The notes: generated by a model from the letters alone, not told the origin. DNA of 64,000 nt from Halobacteroidaceae bacterium (GCA_003554585.1 PWGV01000024.1:17774-81773); one strand, 5' to 3'. Positions 16,516-24,892 are shown, counted from the stretch's first letter. Numbers and translations are program-made.

Positions 16516-16576
16516 TGGTTACAGTTTAACCGGAAGTTGTAAGGGGAGTTTTATGCCTATGTTAAGTTTATGTTAA
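16516..16576 (-). promoter_or_regulatory. pstS promoter with PhoP-box-like direct repeat
   Basis: On the minus strand TTAACA occurs twice, 11 bases apart (complement of 16560-16576), matching the TTAACA-N5 repeat read by PhoP in Bacillus. Taking the upstream copy as -35, TAAAAC lies 17 bases downstream as a -10. A separate perfect inverted repeat, GGTTA-N5-TAACC, lies at 16517-16531 between the promoter and the start codon. Confidence 0.6.
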
Positions 16577-16646
16577 AGAAAAAATAAAGGAGAAAAAACG
16601 GATACCCGGAAATAATAAAAATAATTTACCGGTACAAACAATAAAA

Positions 16647-16686
16647 GGATCTACCGAAAGACAGTAGACCCTGAAGGGGTTTTTTA
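16647..16686 (+). terminator. Orphan plus-strand hairpin with T run
   Basis: TCTAC/GTAGA form one stem, and CCC-TGAA-GGG immediately before six T forms a second, competing one. No plus-strand gene lies upstream, so it could end a small RNA from the pstS-HPP gap or act as an attenuator in front of the HPP gene. Confidence 0.4.
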
Positions 16687-16762
16687 AATGGTATTCTGGG
16701 ACCCTTAACTGTAAAAAAACCTAAAGCAATATTTAATTCAATGCCTGCTGGCAAAGGGTTCT

Positions 16763-17221
16763 GTGTTTGTTCTTTTTTTACTTCTTGACCTCAATCAGCA
16801 CTCAGCTATTCTCAGCACTCTCGGTGCTACAATATTTGTGGTATTTTCCCTGCCCCATTCTTTCTCTTCTCAGCCCCGCAGGATTCTGGGAGAATATTTC
16901 TGGGGAACAGTAATCGGAATCCTTGCCCATTACATAGTCCTGCTCCCCGGGACTTTTTCCTTTCCCGCAATCTTAATTGGCGCACTTGCAGCAGGAGTAA
17001 CCCTTTTTTTCATGGCAGCAACCAATGCAGAGCATCCGCCTGCAGCAGGGCTTGCCGTTGGTTTGATTTTTAATCCCTGGGCGTTAGACCCCCTTTTTGT
17101 AATATGGGGAGCCATAATTTATCTTTCTATAATGCGATATGCGCTGGGGCACTGGTTGATTGATCTTACAGAAATCCCGAACCTTAAAAAGAAATTTTAT
17201 AAGGAGAGAAAGAGTCCTTAG
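16763..17221 (+). CDS. HPP family membrane protein
   Basis: A 152-residue protein with four hydrophobic helices and the family motif EHPPAAGLAVG. The phrase FSLPHSFSSQPRRILGEYFWGTVIG matches the HPP core (xGAPHSPLAQPRxxxGGH). HPP proteins are small four-helix membrane proteins, some linked to nitrite transport, and the substrate here is unknown. GTG is the only usual start in a frame open back to about 16715, and the ribosome site is weak. The N-terminus is shorter than usual, so slight truncation is possible. Its last 38 bases overlap the converging acetamidase gene. Confidence 0.75.
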   Translation: MFVLFLLLDLNQHSAILSTLGATIFVVFSLPHSFSSQPRRILGEYFWGTVIGILAHYIVLLPGTFSFPAILIGALAAGVTLFFMAATNAEHPPAAGLAVGLIFNPWALDPLFVIWGAIIYLSIMRYALGHWLIDLTEIPNLKKKFYKERKSP

Positions 17222-18080
17222 GAATAGCCATGCGGCAGGTAATAAGGGGATCCACAATCTGGCTAATCTGCAGGTCACAAAGCAGGCTCATCAACATCCC
17301 CACTTCATTGTTGGTCAGATTTGTTCTCTCTTTAAGGAAGGCATGGGTCCAGTCCATGGTAACTTTTGCCGCTTCCTCCAGGTTTTCCGCAGACCCAATA
17401 ATGTAAAAATGGCTTTCTGTCTCCAGGATAGGAGTGGGCAATTCTTTCCCCTTTAAAACATTTACCTTGACTGTTACTCTTCCCGCTACTTCAACCCCGC
17501 AGAAAAGTACCTCCCCATCCGCCTGCAGGGCATGTAAATCTCCCATGGAAAGCAGCCCCCCTTCCTGCCAGACCGGAAGGTAAAGCCTTGTTCCTTTTCT
17601 GATCTCTTTGGTATCCATGTTACCTCCATGCGTTCCAGGGGTTCCACACGGTATTTTTTCCTCAGACGGCGCAACTCCGATCACTCCTACCATTGGTTTG
17701 ATCGGAAATTTTAAATCCTTGTTGAATTCTGCCCAGCCGTCTTTTATGGGGATAATCCGGGTTTCTGAACCATCGAGAAGGTGGGGAATGGCACCCATGT
17801 CAGCAACTGCAGTCATTACGCCGAATTCAGCAGTTTCAATATCCAAAATGTCCACTACCAGTACATCACCCTTTTCGGCTCCACCAACGGCAAGAGGCCC
17901 GGTAGCTGGATTTATTGTAGACCAGTCGGCACTTTCAAATAGTTGATCTTCCGTTTCAATCTGGTTGCTAAAACAATCCCTGGTCTCAAAAACAGCAACT
18001 GAACCCCGTTTCACAGTTTCTACAGGTTTATTGTCCGGAGAAAAAGAATAAATTGAATCGCTTGCTTTAATTTTTACCAT
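17184..18080 (-). CDS. Acetamidase/formamidase family protein
   Basis: A 298-residue FmdA/AmdA-type amidase. Typical phrases are NPATGPLAVGGAEKGDVLVVDI, MVGVIGVAP, PCGTPGTHGGNMDTKEI, RLYLPVWQEGGLLSMGDLHALQADGE (quoted from overlapping parts) and GVEVAGRVTVKV, the last with the acidic metal-site residues. The family hydrolyses formamide or acetamide to ammonia and the acid. Length fits short members. ATG start behind GGATGGGG. Its 3' end overlaps the HPP gene by 38 bases in convergent orientation. Confidence 0.92.
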   Translation of the reverse strand: MVKIKASDSIYSFSPDNKPVETVKRGSVAVFETRDCFSNQIETEDQLFESADWSTINPATGPLAVGGAEKGDVLVVDILDIETAEFGVMTAVADMGAIPHLLDGSETRIIPIKDGWAEFNKDLKFPIKPMVGVIGVAPSEEKIPCGTPGTHGGNMDTKEIRKGTRLYLPVWQEGGLLSMGDLHALQADGEVLFCGVEVAGRVTVKVNVLKGKELPTPILETESHFYIIGSAENLEEAAKVTMDWTHAFLKERTNLTNNEVGMLMSLLCDLQISQIVDPLITCRMAIPKDSFSPYKISF

Positions 18081-18195
18081 TGTTTCCCCATCCTTTCTTT
18101 TTTCTTTTATTAATCCTCAAGGCTTTTTTATTATATTCGGGGTTGGGTGCTTTTACCCTGCATTTTTGACTTCACTCGGGAAAGGAGGTTTTCCC

Positions 18196-19782
18196 ATGAA
18201 TCAACAGCCCTGGTGGCAAAAAGGAGTTATCTACCAGATTTATCCCCGTTCTTTTCTCGACACCACTCACAATGGCATTGGTGACCTGAAGGGAATTATT
18301 AGAAAACTCGATTACCTAAAAACACTTGGAATAGGAGGTGTCTGGCTCTGCCCTATCTTTCCTTCCCCCATGTACGATTTTGGCTACGACACTTCGGATT
18401 ATTATGATATTGAACCCCTTTTTGGCTCCATGGAGACCTTCGAAGAATTACTTTTAAAAGCCCGGGAGAAAAAAATCCGCATTCTCCTGGACCTTGCTTT
18501 AAATCATTCCTCTCATCTCCATCCCTGGTTTGTTGAATCGTCTTCTTCCCGGAACGATCCCAAAGCAGACTGGTATATCTGGGCAGACCCCCGGCCCCTG
18601 AAAAGGCCGCCCAACAACTGGAAATCTGTTTTTGGTGGCCCTGCCTGGACCTGGTCGGAGCAAAGAAAACAATTTTATCTCCACTCTTTTCTCCCCGAAC
18701 AGCCCGATTTAAACTGGCGTAATCCCGAAGTAAAAAAGCAGACCTTTAAAATCCTCCACTTCTGGCTGGAAAAAGGTGTGGACGGCTTCAGATTGGACGT
18801 GGTTGATTTTTATCTTAAAGATGAAAAATTAAGGTCCAATCCTCTTCGCCTTGGCCGCCGCCCATATGAAATGCAAAAACACATTTATGATAAAAATCGT
18901 CCGGAAAATATAGAAATAATGAAAGAAACCCGCGCCCTTTTAGACCACTACCCGGAAAAAATGGCCCTGGGAGAGGTTGCTGAAAGGAATACAAAAATTG
19001 CAGCCTCTTATTATGGCCCTGAAAATAACGGTCTCCATTTAAATTTTAATTTCAACTTCCTGGAACAGCCCTGGAAAGCAGCAGCTTTCCAAAAAGCTAT
19101 CGAAGAATGGGAAAACCTCCTCGGCCCTGAAAACTGGCCGGTGTATACCCTTTCCAATCACGACGTACCCCGGCATTTTTCCCGATATGGCAATTGTTTA
19201 GGGCGGGCAAGGGTTGCAGCGACCTTGCTTTTAACCCTGAGGGGAACCCCTGTCCTCTATTACGGGGAGGAAATTGGCATGCCTCAGGGTAAAATTCCCC
19301 GTTCCAGGATCCTCGACCCCGTTGGAAAGCGGTACTGGCCTTTTCATCCCGGGCGGGATGGTTCCCGAACTCCAATCCAGTGGACTGGTGACAGAAATTC
19401 TGGTTTCACCCCTTCCAATCCCTGGCTTCCCGTTAACCATGATTATAAAAGGGTTAATCTTGCAGCTCAAAAAAAGGATCCCAATTCTCTTTTCCACTTT
19501 TACCGGGGTTTAATAAATTTTCGTAATAACTCCATGGCTCTGCAAAGAGGGGAAATTCAGTTCCTGGATCTTAAAAATCCCCAGATATTGGCTTTTAAAC
19601 GCCAGGACCCAGTAGAAAGCCTTTTAATCATCCTCAACTTTTCCTCCAGAAAACAACCCGTAGTTCTCCCCTCTGAATTTTCAGGGGCAAAGCTGGTTTT
19701 TTCCTGGAAAAAGGATAATATCGAAATGCAAAAAAACCAGCTTAAACTTCCACCTAGTGGTCTGGGCATATTTAGGGAATAA
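18196..19782 (+). CDS. GH13 alpha-glucosidase / oligo-1,6-glucosidase family enzyme
   Basis: A 528-residue cytoplasmic alpha-amylase-family enzyme. It opens WWQKGVIYQIYPRSFLDT and has conserved region I as DLALNHSS, region II as DGFRLDVVDF with the catalytic Asp nucleophile, region III around MALGEVAERN with the acid/base Glu, and region IV as TLSNHDVPRHF with the transition-state Asp. The later RDGSRTPIQWTGD is typical of alpha-glucosidase and related subfamilies. It cleaves short alpha-glucans or sucrose-like sugars, and the exact bond is not readable. The start at 18196 follows AAAGGAGG; no signal peptide. Confidence 0.92.
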   Translation: MNQQPWWQKGVIYQIYPRSFLDTTHNGIGDLKGIIRKLDYLKTLGIGGVWLCPIFPSPMYDFGYDTSDYYDIEPLFGSMETFEELLLKAREKKIRILLDLALNHSSHLHPWFVESSSSRNDPKADWYIWADPRPLKRPPNNWKSVFGGPAWTWSEQRKQFYLHSFLPEQPDLNWRNPEVKKQTFKILHFWLEKGVDGFRLDVVDFYLKDEKLRSNPLRLGRRPYEMQKHIYDKNRPENIEIMKETRALLDHYPEKMALGEVAERNTKIAASYYGPENNGLHLNFNFNFLEQPWKAAAFQKAIEEWENLLGPENWPVYTLSNHDVPRHFSRYGNCLGRARVAATLLLTLRGTPVLYYGEEIGMPQGKIPRSRILDPVGKRYWPFHPGRDGSRTPIQWTGDRNSGFTPSNPWLPVNHDYKRVNLAAQKKDPNSLFHFYRGLINFRNNSMALQRGEIQFLDLKNPQILAFKRQDPVESLLIILNFSSRKQPVVLPSEFSGAKLVFSWKKDNIEMQKNQLKLPPSGLGIFRE

Positions 19783-19861
19783 TTCAAACCGGATTAAAGG
19801 GATTAGCATAAATAAGAAGAATTATTAACTATAAACATAATAACAGAAGGAGGAGTTCGCT

Positions 19862-20377
19862 GTGAATATTGAAGAAGCCGTAAAGGGAGCCGTTAATTTT
19901 GAAAGAAAAGGTGTTTCTTTTTACATGGAACTTGCTTCTCAAACCGAAAACCGTCTGGGGCGTCGCCTTTTTTACACCCTGGCCAAGGAAGAAGTTGAAC
20001 ACATCCTGATAATTGATGATATTCGCCGAAAACTTGATCGTGGCGAGGAGCTGGGAAAAGCTCCTCTCATGAAAACTACAATTGAAGATCAAATGAAACA
20101 ATTCTTCAGCGCCTTTAATGCTGAACAGTTGCAGGAGAAAAACGCAAGCAACCTTGACGGCTATGAATTGGCAATGGAAATAGAGAATAAAGGTTATGAA
20201 ATGTATGATAAGTTTTTAAATGAAGCCGAGGATGAAAAAGCCAAAACCTTTTTCCAGAAAATGAAGGAAGAAGAGAAAAGGCATTTTGATGCTCTGCAGA
20301 ATGTTTATTACTACCTTACCAGTCGCGACCATTGGCATTCAGAAACCGAAAGTGAAGTATGGAACTGGATGGTTTAA
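19862..20377 (+). CDS. Rubrerythrin-like diiron protein (no rubredoxin domain)
   Basis: A 171-residue four-helix ferritin-like protein. Helix 1 has FERKGVSFYMEL with its Glu, helix 2 has AKEEVEHILII (Glu-x-x-His), helix 3 has MEIENKGYEMYDKF, and helix 4 has EEEKRHFDAL (Glu-x-x-His), so a complete diiron site is present. The C-terminal rubredoxin domain of true rubrerythrin is missing. Such proteins reduce peroxide or sense iron/oxygen in anaerobes. GTG start after GGAGGAG, with its own terminator. A second member lies at 30893-31381. Confidence 0.88.
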   Translation: MNIEEAVKGAVNFERKGVSFYMELASQTENRLGRRLFYTLAKEEVEHILIIDDIRRKLDRGEELGKAPLMKTTIEDQMKQFFSAFNAEQLQEKNASNLDGYELAMEIENKGYEMYDKFLNEAEDEKAKTFFQKMKEEEKRHFDALQNVYYYLTSRDHWHSETESEVWNWMV

Positions 20378-20404
20378 ACTCCGGATTTTTCCGGAGTTTT
20401 TTTT
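20377..20404 (+). terminator. Terminator after rubrerythrin-like gene
   Basis: AACTCCGG/CCGGAGTT form an 8-bp stem followed by a run of T, starting at the stop codon. Confidence 0.88.
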
Positions 20405-20502
20405 ACCAAAAAACCCTTTTTCTGCCCGGGAAAAAGCCTGTTAAATCCTTAAAAATCTCTATTTTCCTTGTCCTATAAAAACTATTAAAATAAGATCTTT
20501 CT

Positions 20503-20792
20503 CGCCCCTCCTCGAAATTAATTTATGCCAATTGCTAAAAAGGTTTGGTAAATTGCGCGAAAGTTGTTCGTGGAGAAGGCTGGCTTTTGTTTGGAAAAAT
20601 CCTGGTCCTGGGAAGCCTTTGCTCTAAAAAAATAACAGTTCAGCAGGGTAAAAGCCCAAAAAAGCTAGGGGTAATGATGAAAACATCTGCAGTCATTTCC
20701 CCCATTCGGCGGCGGAACAGTCTGGAGCTGCATGATAGCAACTCGAAAAGGTGGCTGGAAATAAAAGAGAGGGGCCTCTGCCCCTCTTTTTT
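20503..20792 (+). ncRNA. Candidate structured RNA in a gene-free interval (class unknown)
   Basis: The 413 bases between two genes hold no convincing ORF; an 85-codon TTG frame has no ribosome site and no family resemblance. A promoter-like TTGTCC-N17-TAAGAT (20468-20496) is followed by a region rich in strong helices: GAGAAGGCT with AGCCTTTGCTC, and GGGG-AAT-GATG closing on an AAAA loop with CATC and ATT-CCCC. It ends in a GAGGGGC/GCCCCTC terminator with six T. GCCCCTC also occurs at 20504-20510 near the predicted 5' end, so the two ends can pair, or the 5' copy can compete with the terminator. I could not match it to SRP RNA, tmRNA, RNase P RNA or a riboswitch class; 6S RNA remains possible. 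Confidence 0.35.
20767..20792 (+). terminator. Terminator, possibly bidirectional
   Basis: GAGGGGC-ctct-GCCCCTC followed by six T on the plus strand. On the minus strand the same stem is followed by TCTTTTATTT and lies right after the DJ-1 stop. Confidence 0.85.
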
Positions 20793-21306
20793 ACTTTTCT
20801 AAAAATTTTATTATCTCCCGCATGAAAGCCGGAAGATCAGCCGGTGTGCGGGAAGAAATTATGTTATAGTCAACGACAACCTCTTCGTCAACGAAATCTG
20901 CCCCACCGTTTTTCAGGTCATCTTTAATTGCTGCAAAAGAGGTCATTTGATGGCCGGATACTATATCAGCAGAAATCAAAACCCAGCCCCCGTGACAGAT
21001 TGTTGCTACTAGTTTTTTCTGGTAATAAAGGTCCTGGACAAGTTTCAAAATATTTTCCTGCCTCCTGAGGCGATCGGGAGCCCAGCCTCCAGGAACAATT
21101 ACCCCATCAACCTTGGAAATTTTAATGTCCTCTGGTTTGGCATCTACTTTTACTGCCATTCCCTTTTTCCCCATGTACTCTTCTTTATTTCCCACAACTG
21201 AAACCCGGACGCCCTCTTCTTTAAGCCGGAGCAAAGGATACCAAAGTTCGATATCTTCAAATTCCGCCTCAGCAAGAACTAAAACGTGTTTCCCCTGCAA
21301 ACGCAT
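20791..21306 (-). CDS. DJ-1/PfpI family protein
   Basis: A 171-residue class I glutamine amidotransferase-like protein. The acidic residue of FEDIELWYPLLRLKEEG, the nucleophile elbow VATICHGGWVLISA with its Cys and His, and GVIVPGGWAPDRLR match the PfpI/YhbO branch. Members act as proteases, chaperones or deglycases against carbonyl damage, and the activity here is not settled by sequence. ATG start behind AAGGAGGG. Monocistronic, ending at a terminator shared with the neighbouring interval. Confidence 0.92.
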   Translation of the reverse strand: MRLQGKHVLVLAEAEFEDIELWYPLLRLKEEGVRVSVVGNKEEYMGKKGMAVKVDAKPEDIKISKVDGVIVPGGWAPDRLRRQENILKLVQDLYYQKKLVATICHGGWVLISADIVSGHQMTSFAAIKDDLKNGGADFVDEEVVVDYNIISSRTPADLPAFMREIIKFLEK

Positions 21307-21433
21307 TTTAACCCTCCTTGAGAACTTTTATTGCTTTATTCGCATAAAAAAAGGAGATTCCTTCCTTCTGGCAAAAAAAGTGGAAAAAGCAAATGAGATG
21401 GTGTATCCTGATAATAGAAAGGGGGCTCATAAA

Positions 21434-21979
21434 ATGGTTGATTTCAAAGAGTTACAGGGGAAAATCAAGGAAGCCATGGACACACTTCTCCAGGCCGCCA
21501 GTTTGAGAAAAGGCGACATCTTCGTCCTGGGGTGCAGCAGCAGTGAAATCCTTGGCGAAAAAATAGGTTCCGCTTCCAATCTCGAAGTTGCGGAACACAT
21601 TTTTCAAATAATATATGAAGAAACCCAAAAAGCTGAAGTATTTATTGCTGTCCAGTGCTGCGAACACCTGAACCGGGCCCTGGCAGTAGAAGAAGAATGC
21701 GCTCGAAAATATAACCTGGAGGTTGTCAATGCCATTCCTCATTTAAACGCCGGGGGAGCAACAGCAACTACAGCAATGGCCAGGTTAAAAAATCCGGTCC
21801 TGGTGGAGAAAATTCAGGGCCATGCCGGAATGGATATTGGTGATACCTTTATCGGAATGCACCTGAAACCGGTGGTTGTGCCGGTTCGGGCACCCAGCCT
21901 TTCTATAGGGTCAGCCCACCTTACAATGGCCCGGACCCGCCCCAAATTGATTGGTGGGGAAAGAGCTAAATACTCTTAG
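21434..21979 (+). CDS. ywlG: YwlG family protein (DUF436 / TIGR01440)
   Basis: A 181-residue cytoplasmic protein. LRKGDIFVLGCSSSEILGEKIGS, AVQCCEHLNRALAVE, NAIPHLNAGGATATTAM and DTFIGMHLKPVVVPVR are diagnostic of the YwlG/DUF436 family common in Firmicutes. Its biochemical role is unknown. The start is the ATG at 21434 behind GGGGG; the frame stays open much further upstream, but that part is antisense to the DJ-1 gene. Its end overlaps the rhomboid gene by 14 bases in convergent orientation. Confidence 0.92.
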   Translation: MVDFKELQGKIKEAMDTLLQAASLRKGDIFVLGCSSSEILGEKIGSASNLEVAEHIFQIIYEETQKAEVFIAVQCCEHLNRALAVEEECARKYNLEVVNAIPHLNAGGATATTAMARLKNPVLVEKIQGHAGMDIGDTFIGMHLKPVVVPVRAPSLSIGSAHLTMARTRPKLIGGERAKYS

Positions 21980-22628
21980 GATTACTACGAAAAAACCGGT
22001 AAAAAATCATCCCAAAAACAAAACCCCCTATATGGGCCCACCAGGCAATCCCTCCGTAAACCGCTCCCATACCCAGGGCCAGGGTCCCGTAATATAACTG
22101 AATTATAAACCATGCTCCAATGTACAAAAAAGAAGGGACCCGGAAAAAATAAGGAATAAAGATAATCGGAATTACAGCAGTAACCCGGGCCAGGGGAAAT
22201 AAGAAAAGGTAAGCACCCATTACCCCAGCGATTGCTCCTGATGCTCCAATTGTTGGAACCATTGAAGCAGGGTTAAAGATAATGTGAAAAAGACCCGAAA
22301 AAACTCCTGCAGCAAGGTAAAAAAGCAAAAAGGAGAAATGGCCAAGGCGGTCCTCCACATTATCTCCAAAAAGCCCCAATATCCACATGTTCCCTACCAG
22401 GTGACCAATATTGCCGTGCAAAAACATGGAACTAATAAGGACTGAAAATTCCGGGGGGATTGAAGTAAGAAAGATCCTTGGAACAATCCCGTAAGTATAA
22501 AAAAACCTCATTAGTTCCATCTGGGAAAACTGAGTTTGCCAAACAAAAATCCCCACGTTAATAATAATCAAAAACCAGGTAATAACAGGTATTCGTCTGC
22601 GGGGAACATCATCTTTAATGGGAATCAT
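21966..22628 (-). CDS. Rhomboid family intramembrane serine protease
   Basis: A 220-residue protein with six or so helices. The catalytic Ser is in PTIGASGAIAGVMGAYLF and the catalytic His in WWAHIGGFVFG. The oxyanion region HGNIGHLVGNMWILGLFG and VEDRLGHFSF are also conserved. It cleaves other membrane proteins within the bilayer; the substrate is unknown. It overlaps the upstream hydrolase gene by 14 bases, so the two are translated together. Confidence 0.94.
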   Translation of the reverse strand: MIPIKDDVPRRRIPVITWFLIIINVGIFVWQTQFSQMELMRFFYTYGIVPRIFLTSIPPEFSVLISSMFLHGNIGHLVGNMWILGLFGDNVEDRLGHFSFLLFYLAAGVFSGLFHIIFNPASMVPTIGASGAIAGVMGAYLFLFPLARVTAVIPIIFIPYFFRVPSFLYIGAWFIIQLYYGTLALGMGAVYGGIAWWAHIGGFVFGMIFYRFFRSNPKSI

Positions 22629-23523
22629 CCTGTAGGCCTCCCAGGTAAGATAAAATATACTCTAATGTTTCTTCCCAGTGGGTTTCCATTACCAGATGTC
22701 CCCCGCCGGGAATTATTTTGAGTTCATAGCTCGAAAAAAATTTTAATTCATCCTGATCTGCAGGAGGTGGAACCCAGGTATCCTCCTCCCCCCAGATAAA
22801 AAGAACTTCTTTTTCAATTTTACCGGGTAATTTCGCCTGACTTTTCAAGTTATCCGCCGTCATTTTAAAAAGAAATTCCAAAGCCCCTGGCCTGGCCAGG
22901 GGTTCATAATATGCAACAAATTCTTCCGGAGTTGGGGGCCGACCATATGCGGAAAAAAGGATCTCTTCAACCCGGTCCTCGTTCAGGAAAAAACTTCCCA
23001 TTACCCAGCCGCCAAGTTTCCTTATCGGGCGGAGGCGAAAGACATTGAACCAAAAACCCGTTTCCCTTTCCCCGATAGCGGGGGCTAAAAGAACCAGCCC
23101 GGCAATTTCTTCTCCATTTTTTGGTTCTACCATCTGCAGGGCAACTCCCCCACCCATGGAATGGCCAAAAACATACCAGGGTTTAGCTGGATTTTGCTCC
23201 TTCCAAAAACCCCACAGGATCTCCGCATAGCCTGCCCGGGATAAATCCAGTTCTTCTTTCCCCGGGCTCTGCCCAAAAGCAGGCAGGTCGACGGCATAAA
23301 CCTCAAAACCCGCCTCGGCAAGAGCGGGGGAGATTTTTCGCCAGCTAAAAGTTGAACCTCCCAGCCCGTGGATTAAAAGAAGGCTGCCCCTGGCATCAGA
23401 AGCAGCCGGCCAGTATTCGAAATAAAGCTCGAGTTCTCCTTCCCCAAACCAATCACCCATGGCTGCCTGGAGGGGAAAGGAAAGAAGGAAAATCAAAAAA
23501 ACAAAAAGAATTGGCTTTTTCAT
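22615..23523 (-). CDS. Exported alpha/beta-hydrolase
   Basis: A 302-residue hydrolase with a Sec signal peptide (KPILFVFLIFLLSFPLQAA). The fold's markers are LLIHGLGGSTFSWRKISPAL (oxyanion region), the nucleophile elbow VFGHSMGGGVALQM and the late catalytic His in IPGGGHLVMETHW, with the acidic residue in WGEEDTWVP. Probably an extracellular esterase or lipase of unknown substrate. Translationally coupled to the rhomboid gene downstream. Confidence 0.9.
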   Translation of the reverse strand: MKKPILFVFLIFLLSFPLQAAMGDWFGEGELELYFEYWPAASDARGSLLLIHGLGGSTFSWRKISPALAEAGFEVYAVDLPAFGQSPGKEELDLSRAGYAEILWGFWKEQNPAKPWYVFGHSMGGGVALQMVEPKNGEEIAGLVLLAPAIGERETGFWFNVFRLRPIRKLGGWVMGSFFLNEDRVEEILFSAYGRPPTPEEFVAYYEPLARPGALEFLFKMTADNLKSQAKLPGKIEKEVLFIWGEEDTWVPPPADQDELKFFSSYELKIIPGGGHLVMETHWEETLEYILSYLGGLQDDSH

Positions 23524-23553
23524 TTCTCTGCCTCCGCTCCCTAACGGAAGTTT

Positions 23554-24276
23554 TTAAACCTGCTTCCTTCTTTTTTCAATAAATCGAATTAAAATTAAAC
23601 CGATCTCAAAAAGCAAATACAGAGGACCTACCATAAGCAATTGGGAAAAAAAGTCGGGAGGAGTGAGCACGGCAGAGACAATAATAATTATTAAAACCGC
23701 ATATTTTCTAATTCTGGCCAGGGACTCGTAAGAGACCGCGCCCAGAATACCCAGGATTAATAAAACCAGCGGTAACTGGAAAACAATGCTGAAAGCAAAA
23801 TGAAAGCGGGAGAAAAACCCCAGGTAGTTCTGGAATGTAAACATCGGAATCAGCTCTTCTCCGGCAAATCCCAGGAAAAAATTAATTGCCAGGGGGAAAA
23901 CAACAAAATAGCTGAAAACAAGCCCCAGGTAAAAAAGGAACCCTATGGCTAAAAACGAGGGGATAAGAACCCTTATCTCTTCTTTGTAAAAACCCGGTAA
24001 AATAAAAGCCAGGATCTGATATAAGATTATGGGCAGAGAAAAAAATAATCCCGCTGTAAAAGAAAGGCGGAGGTTTGCCAAAAACGCTTCGGGAGGTGAA
24101 AGATAAACCAGGGAAAGATCGAACGCTGGCAAAAGTATAATCCCACGAAGAAAGTCAACAAAAATAAAACAAATCAGGCTAAACCCGAAAACAAAGACTA
24201 CAATAACGAATAAACGGTAGCGGAGTTCCTCCAGGTGTTCGATCAGGGACATCTTAGTTATTTCATCCACTTCCAT
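23554..24276 (-). CDS. tatC: Twin-arginine translocase subunit TatC
   Basis: A 240-residue six-helix protein that recognises twin-arginine signals. SLIEHLEELRYRLFV at the N-terminus is the signature that contacts the signal peptide. LSPPEAFLANLRLS, FYKEEIR and FVFGFSLICF-type helices follow the family order. It overlaps the 3' end of mobA by 14 bases, and the TatA gene lies just upstream of mobA, so tatA-mobA-tatC form one operon. Confidence 0.95.
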   Translation of the reverse strand: MEVDEITKMSLIEHLEELRYRLFVIVVFVFGFSLICFIFVDFLRGIILLPAFDLSLVYLSPPEAFLANLRLSFTAGLFFSLPIILYQILAFILPGFYKEEIRVLIPSFLAIGFLFYLGLVFSYFVVFPLAINFFLGFAGEELIPMFTFQNYLGFFSRFHFAFSIVFQLPLVLLILGILGAVSYESLARIRKYAVLIIIIVSAVLTPPDFFSQLLMVGPLYLLFEIGLILIRFIEKRRKQV

Positions 24277-24889
24277 CCCTCCGCGCCGTAATCATTTTTT
24301 CTGCTCGCCGGAAATCTTCAGGAGTATTAACATTAAAAAAAGAAATAGTATCCAGATTAAACCCCGCAAAATCTTCCAGCGTCACCCTTCTTACTTCGGG
24401 TTGCCTGGCAATCTCCAAAAGCTTTAAAGAATTTGTCTCAAGGTTCTCCCTGATCTGTCCTACAAGGTCTTTATGGTAAAAACTATGCAATGGATGGGGC
24501 CCATCCTCTAAAACAGGAACAACTCCCTTATAACCCGAGGTCAAAACAAAAAGAAATTTTACCAGCTCTGGCTGAATAAAAGGCATGTCGCACCCACAAA
24601 AAAAAGACCAGCCGGTTTTGCTTTCCATCAGGCCAGCCACAATGCCCCGGAGAGCGGACGGCGGATAGGACAAATCGTCATTTACAGCTTTTACCCCGGG
24701 TATTTCTATCCTCTGTTCGGGCCTTTTTACTATAATTATTTCACCAACAACAGGTTGCAGGGCCTGAACAGTCCAGGAAATTAGTTTTTTACCCGCCAGA
24801 TCTAAACTCCATTTACTCCAGCCCATCCGGCGACTGCTTCCCCCTGCAAGAATAACTCCGGTGACGTCTTCCAGCCTGTTGAAATCCAT
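24263..24889 (-). CDS. mobA: Molybdenum cofactor guanylyltransferase (MobA-like)
   Basis: A 208-residue NTP-transferase-fold protein. The N-terminal GVILAGGSSRRMGWSKW is the nucleotide-binding signature of MobA, followed by ISWTVQALQPVVGEIIIV, FFCGCDMPFIQPELV and DGPHPLHSFYHKDLV. It attaches GMP to molybdopterin to make the cofactor of enzymes that are often exported by Tat. Its place between tatA and tatC supports that link. MobA, rather than MocA or a plain nucleotidyltransferase, is the best but not certain reading. Confidence 0.88.
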   Translation of the reverse strand: MDFNRLEDVTGVILAGGSSRRMGWSKWSLDLAGKKLISWTVQALQPVVGEIIIVKRPEQRIEIPGVKAVNDDLSYPPSALRGIVAGLMESKTGWSFFCGCDMPFIQPELVKFLFVLTSGYKGVVPVLEDGPHPLHSFYHKDLVGQIRENLETNSLKLLEIARQPEVRRVTLEDFAGFNLDTISFFNVNTPEDFRRAEKMITARRDGSG

Positions 24890-24892
24890 TTT

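Noticed and set aside
20503..20792. SRP RNA, tmRNA, RNase P RNA or cobalamin riboswitch
   Set aside because: Conserved cores of these classes (such as the SRP domain IV GGAAG loop region, tmRNA CCA end and tag frame, RNase P GAGGAAAGTCC) were not found.
20545..20802. 85-codon TTG-start open frame in the 20.4-20.8 kb interval
   Set aside because: No ribosome site, no recognisable family, and the frame runs into the terminator hairpin; a non-coding RNA explains the interval better.
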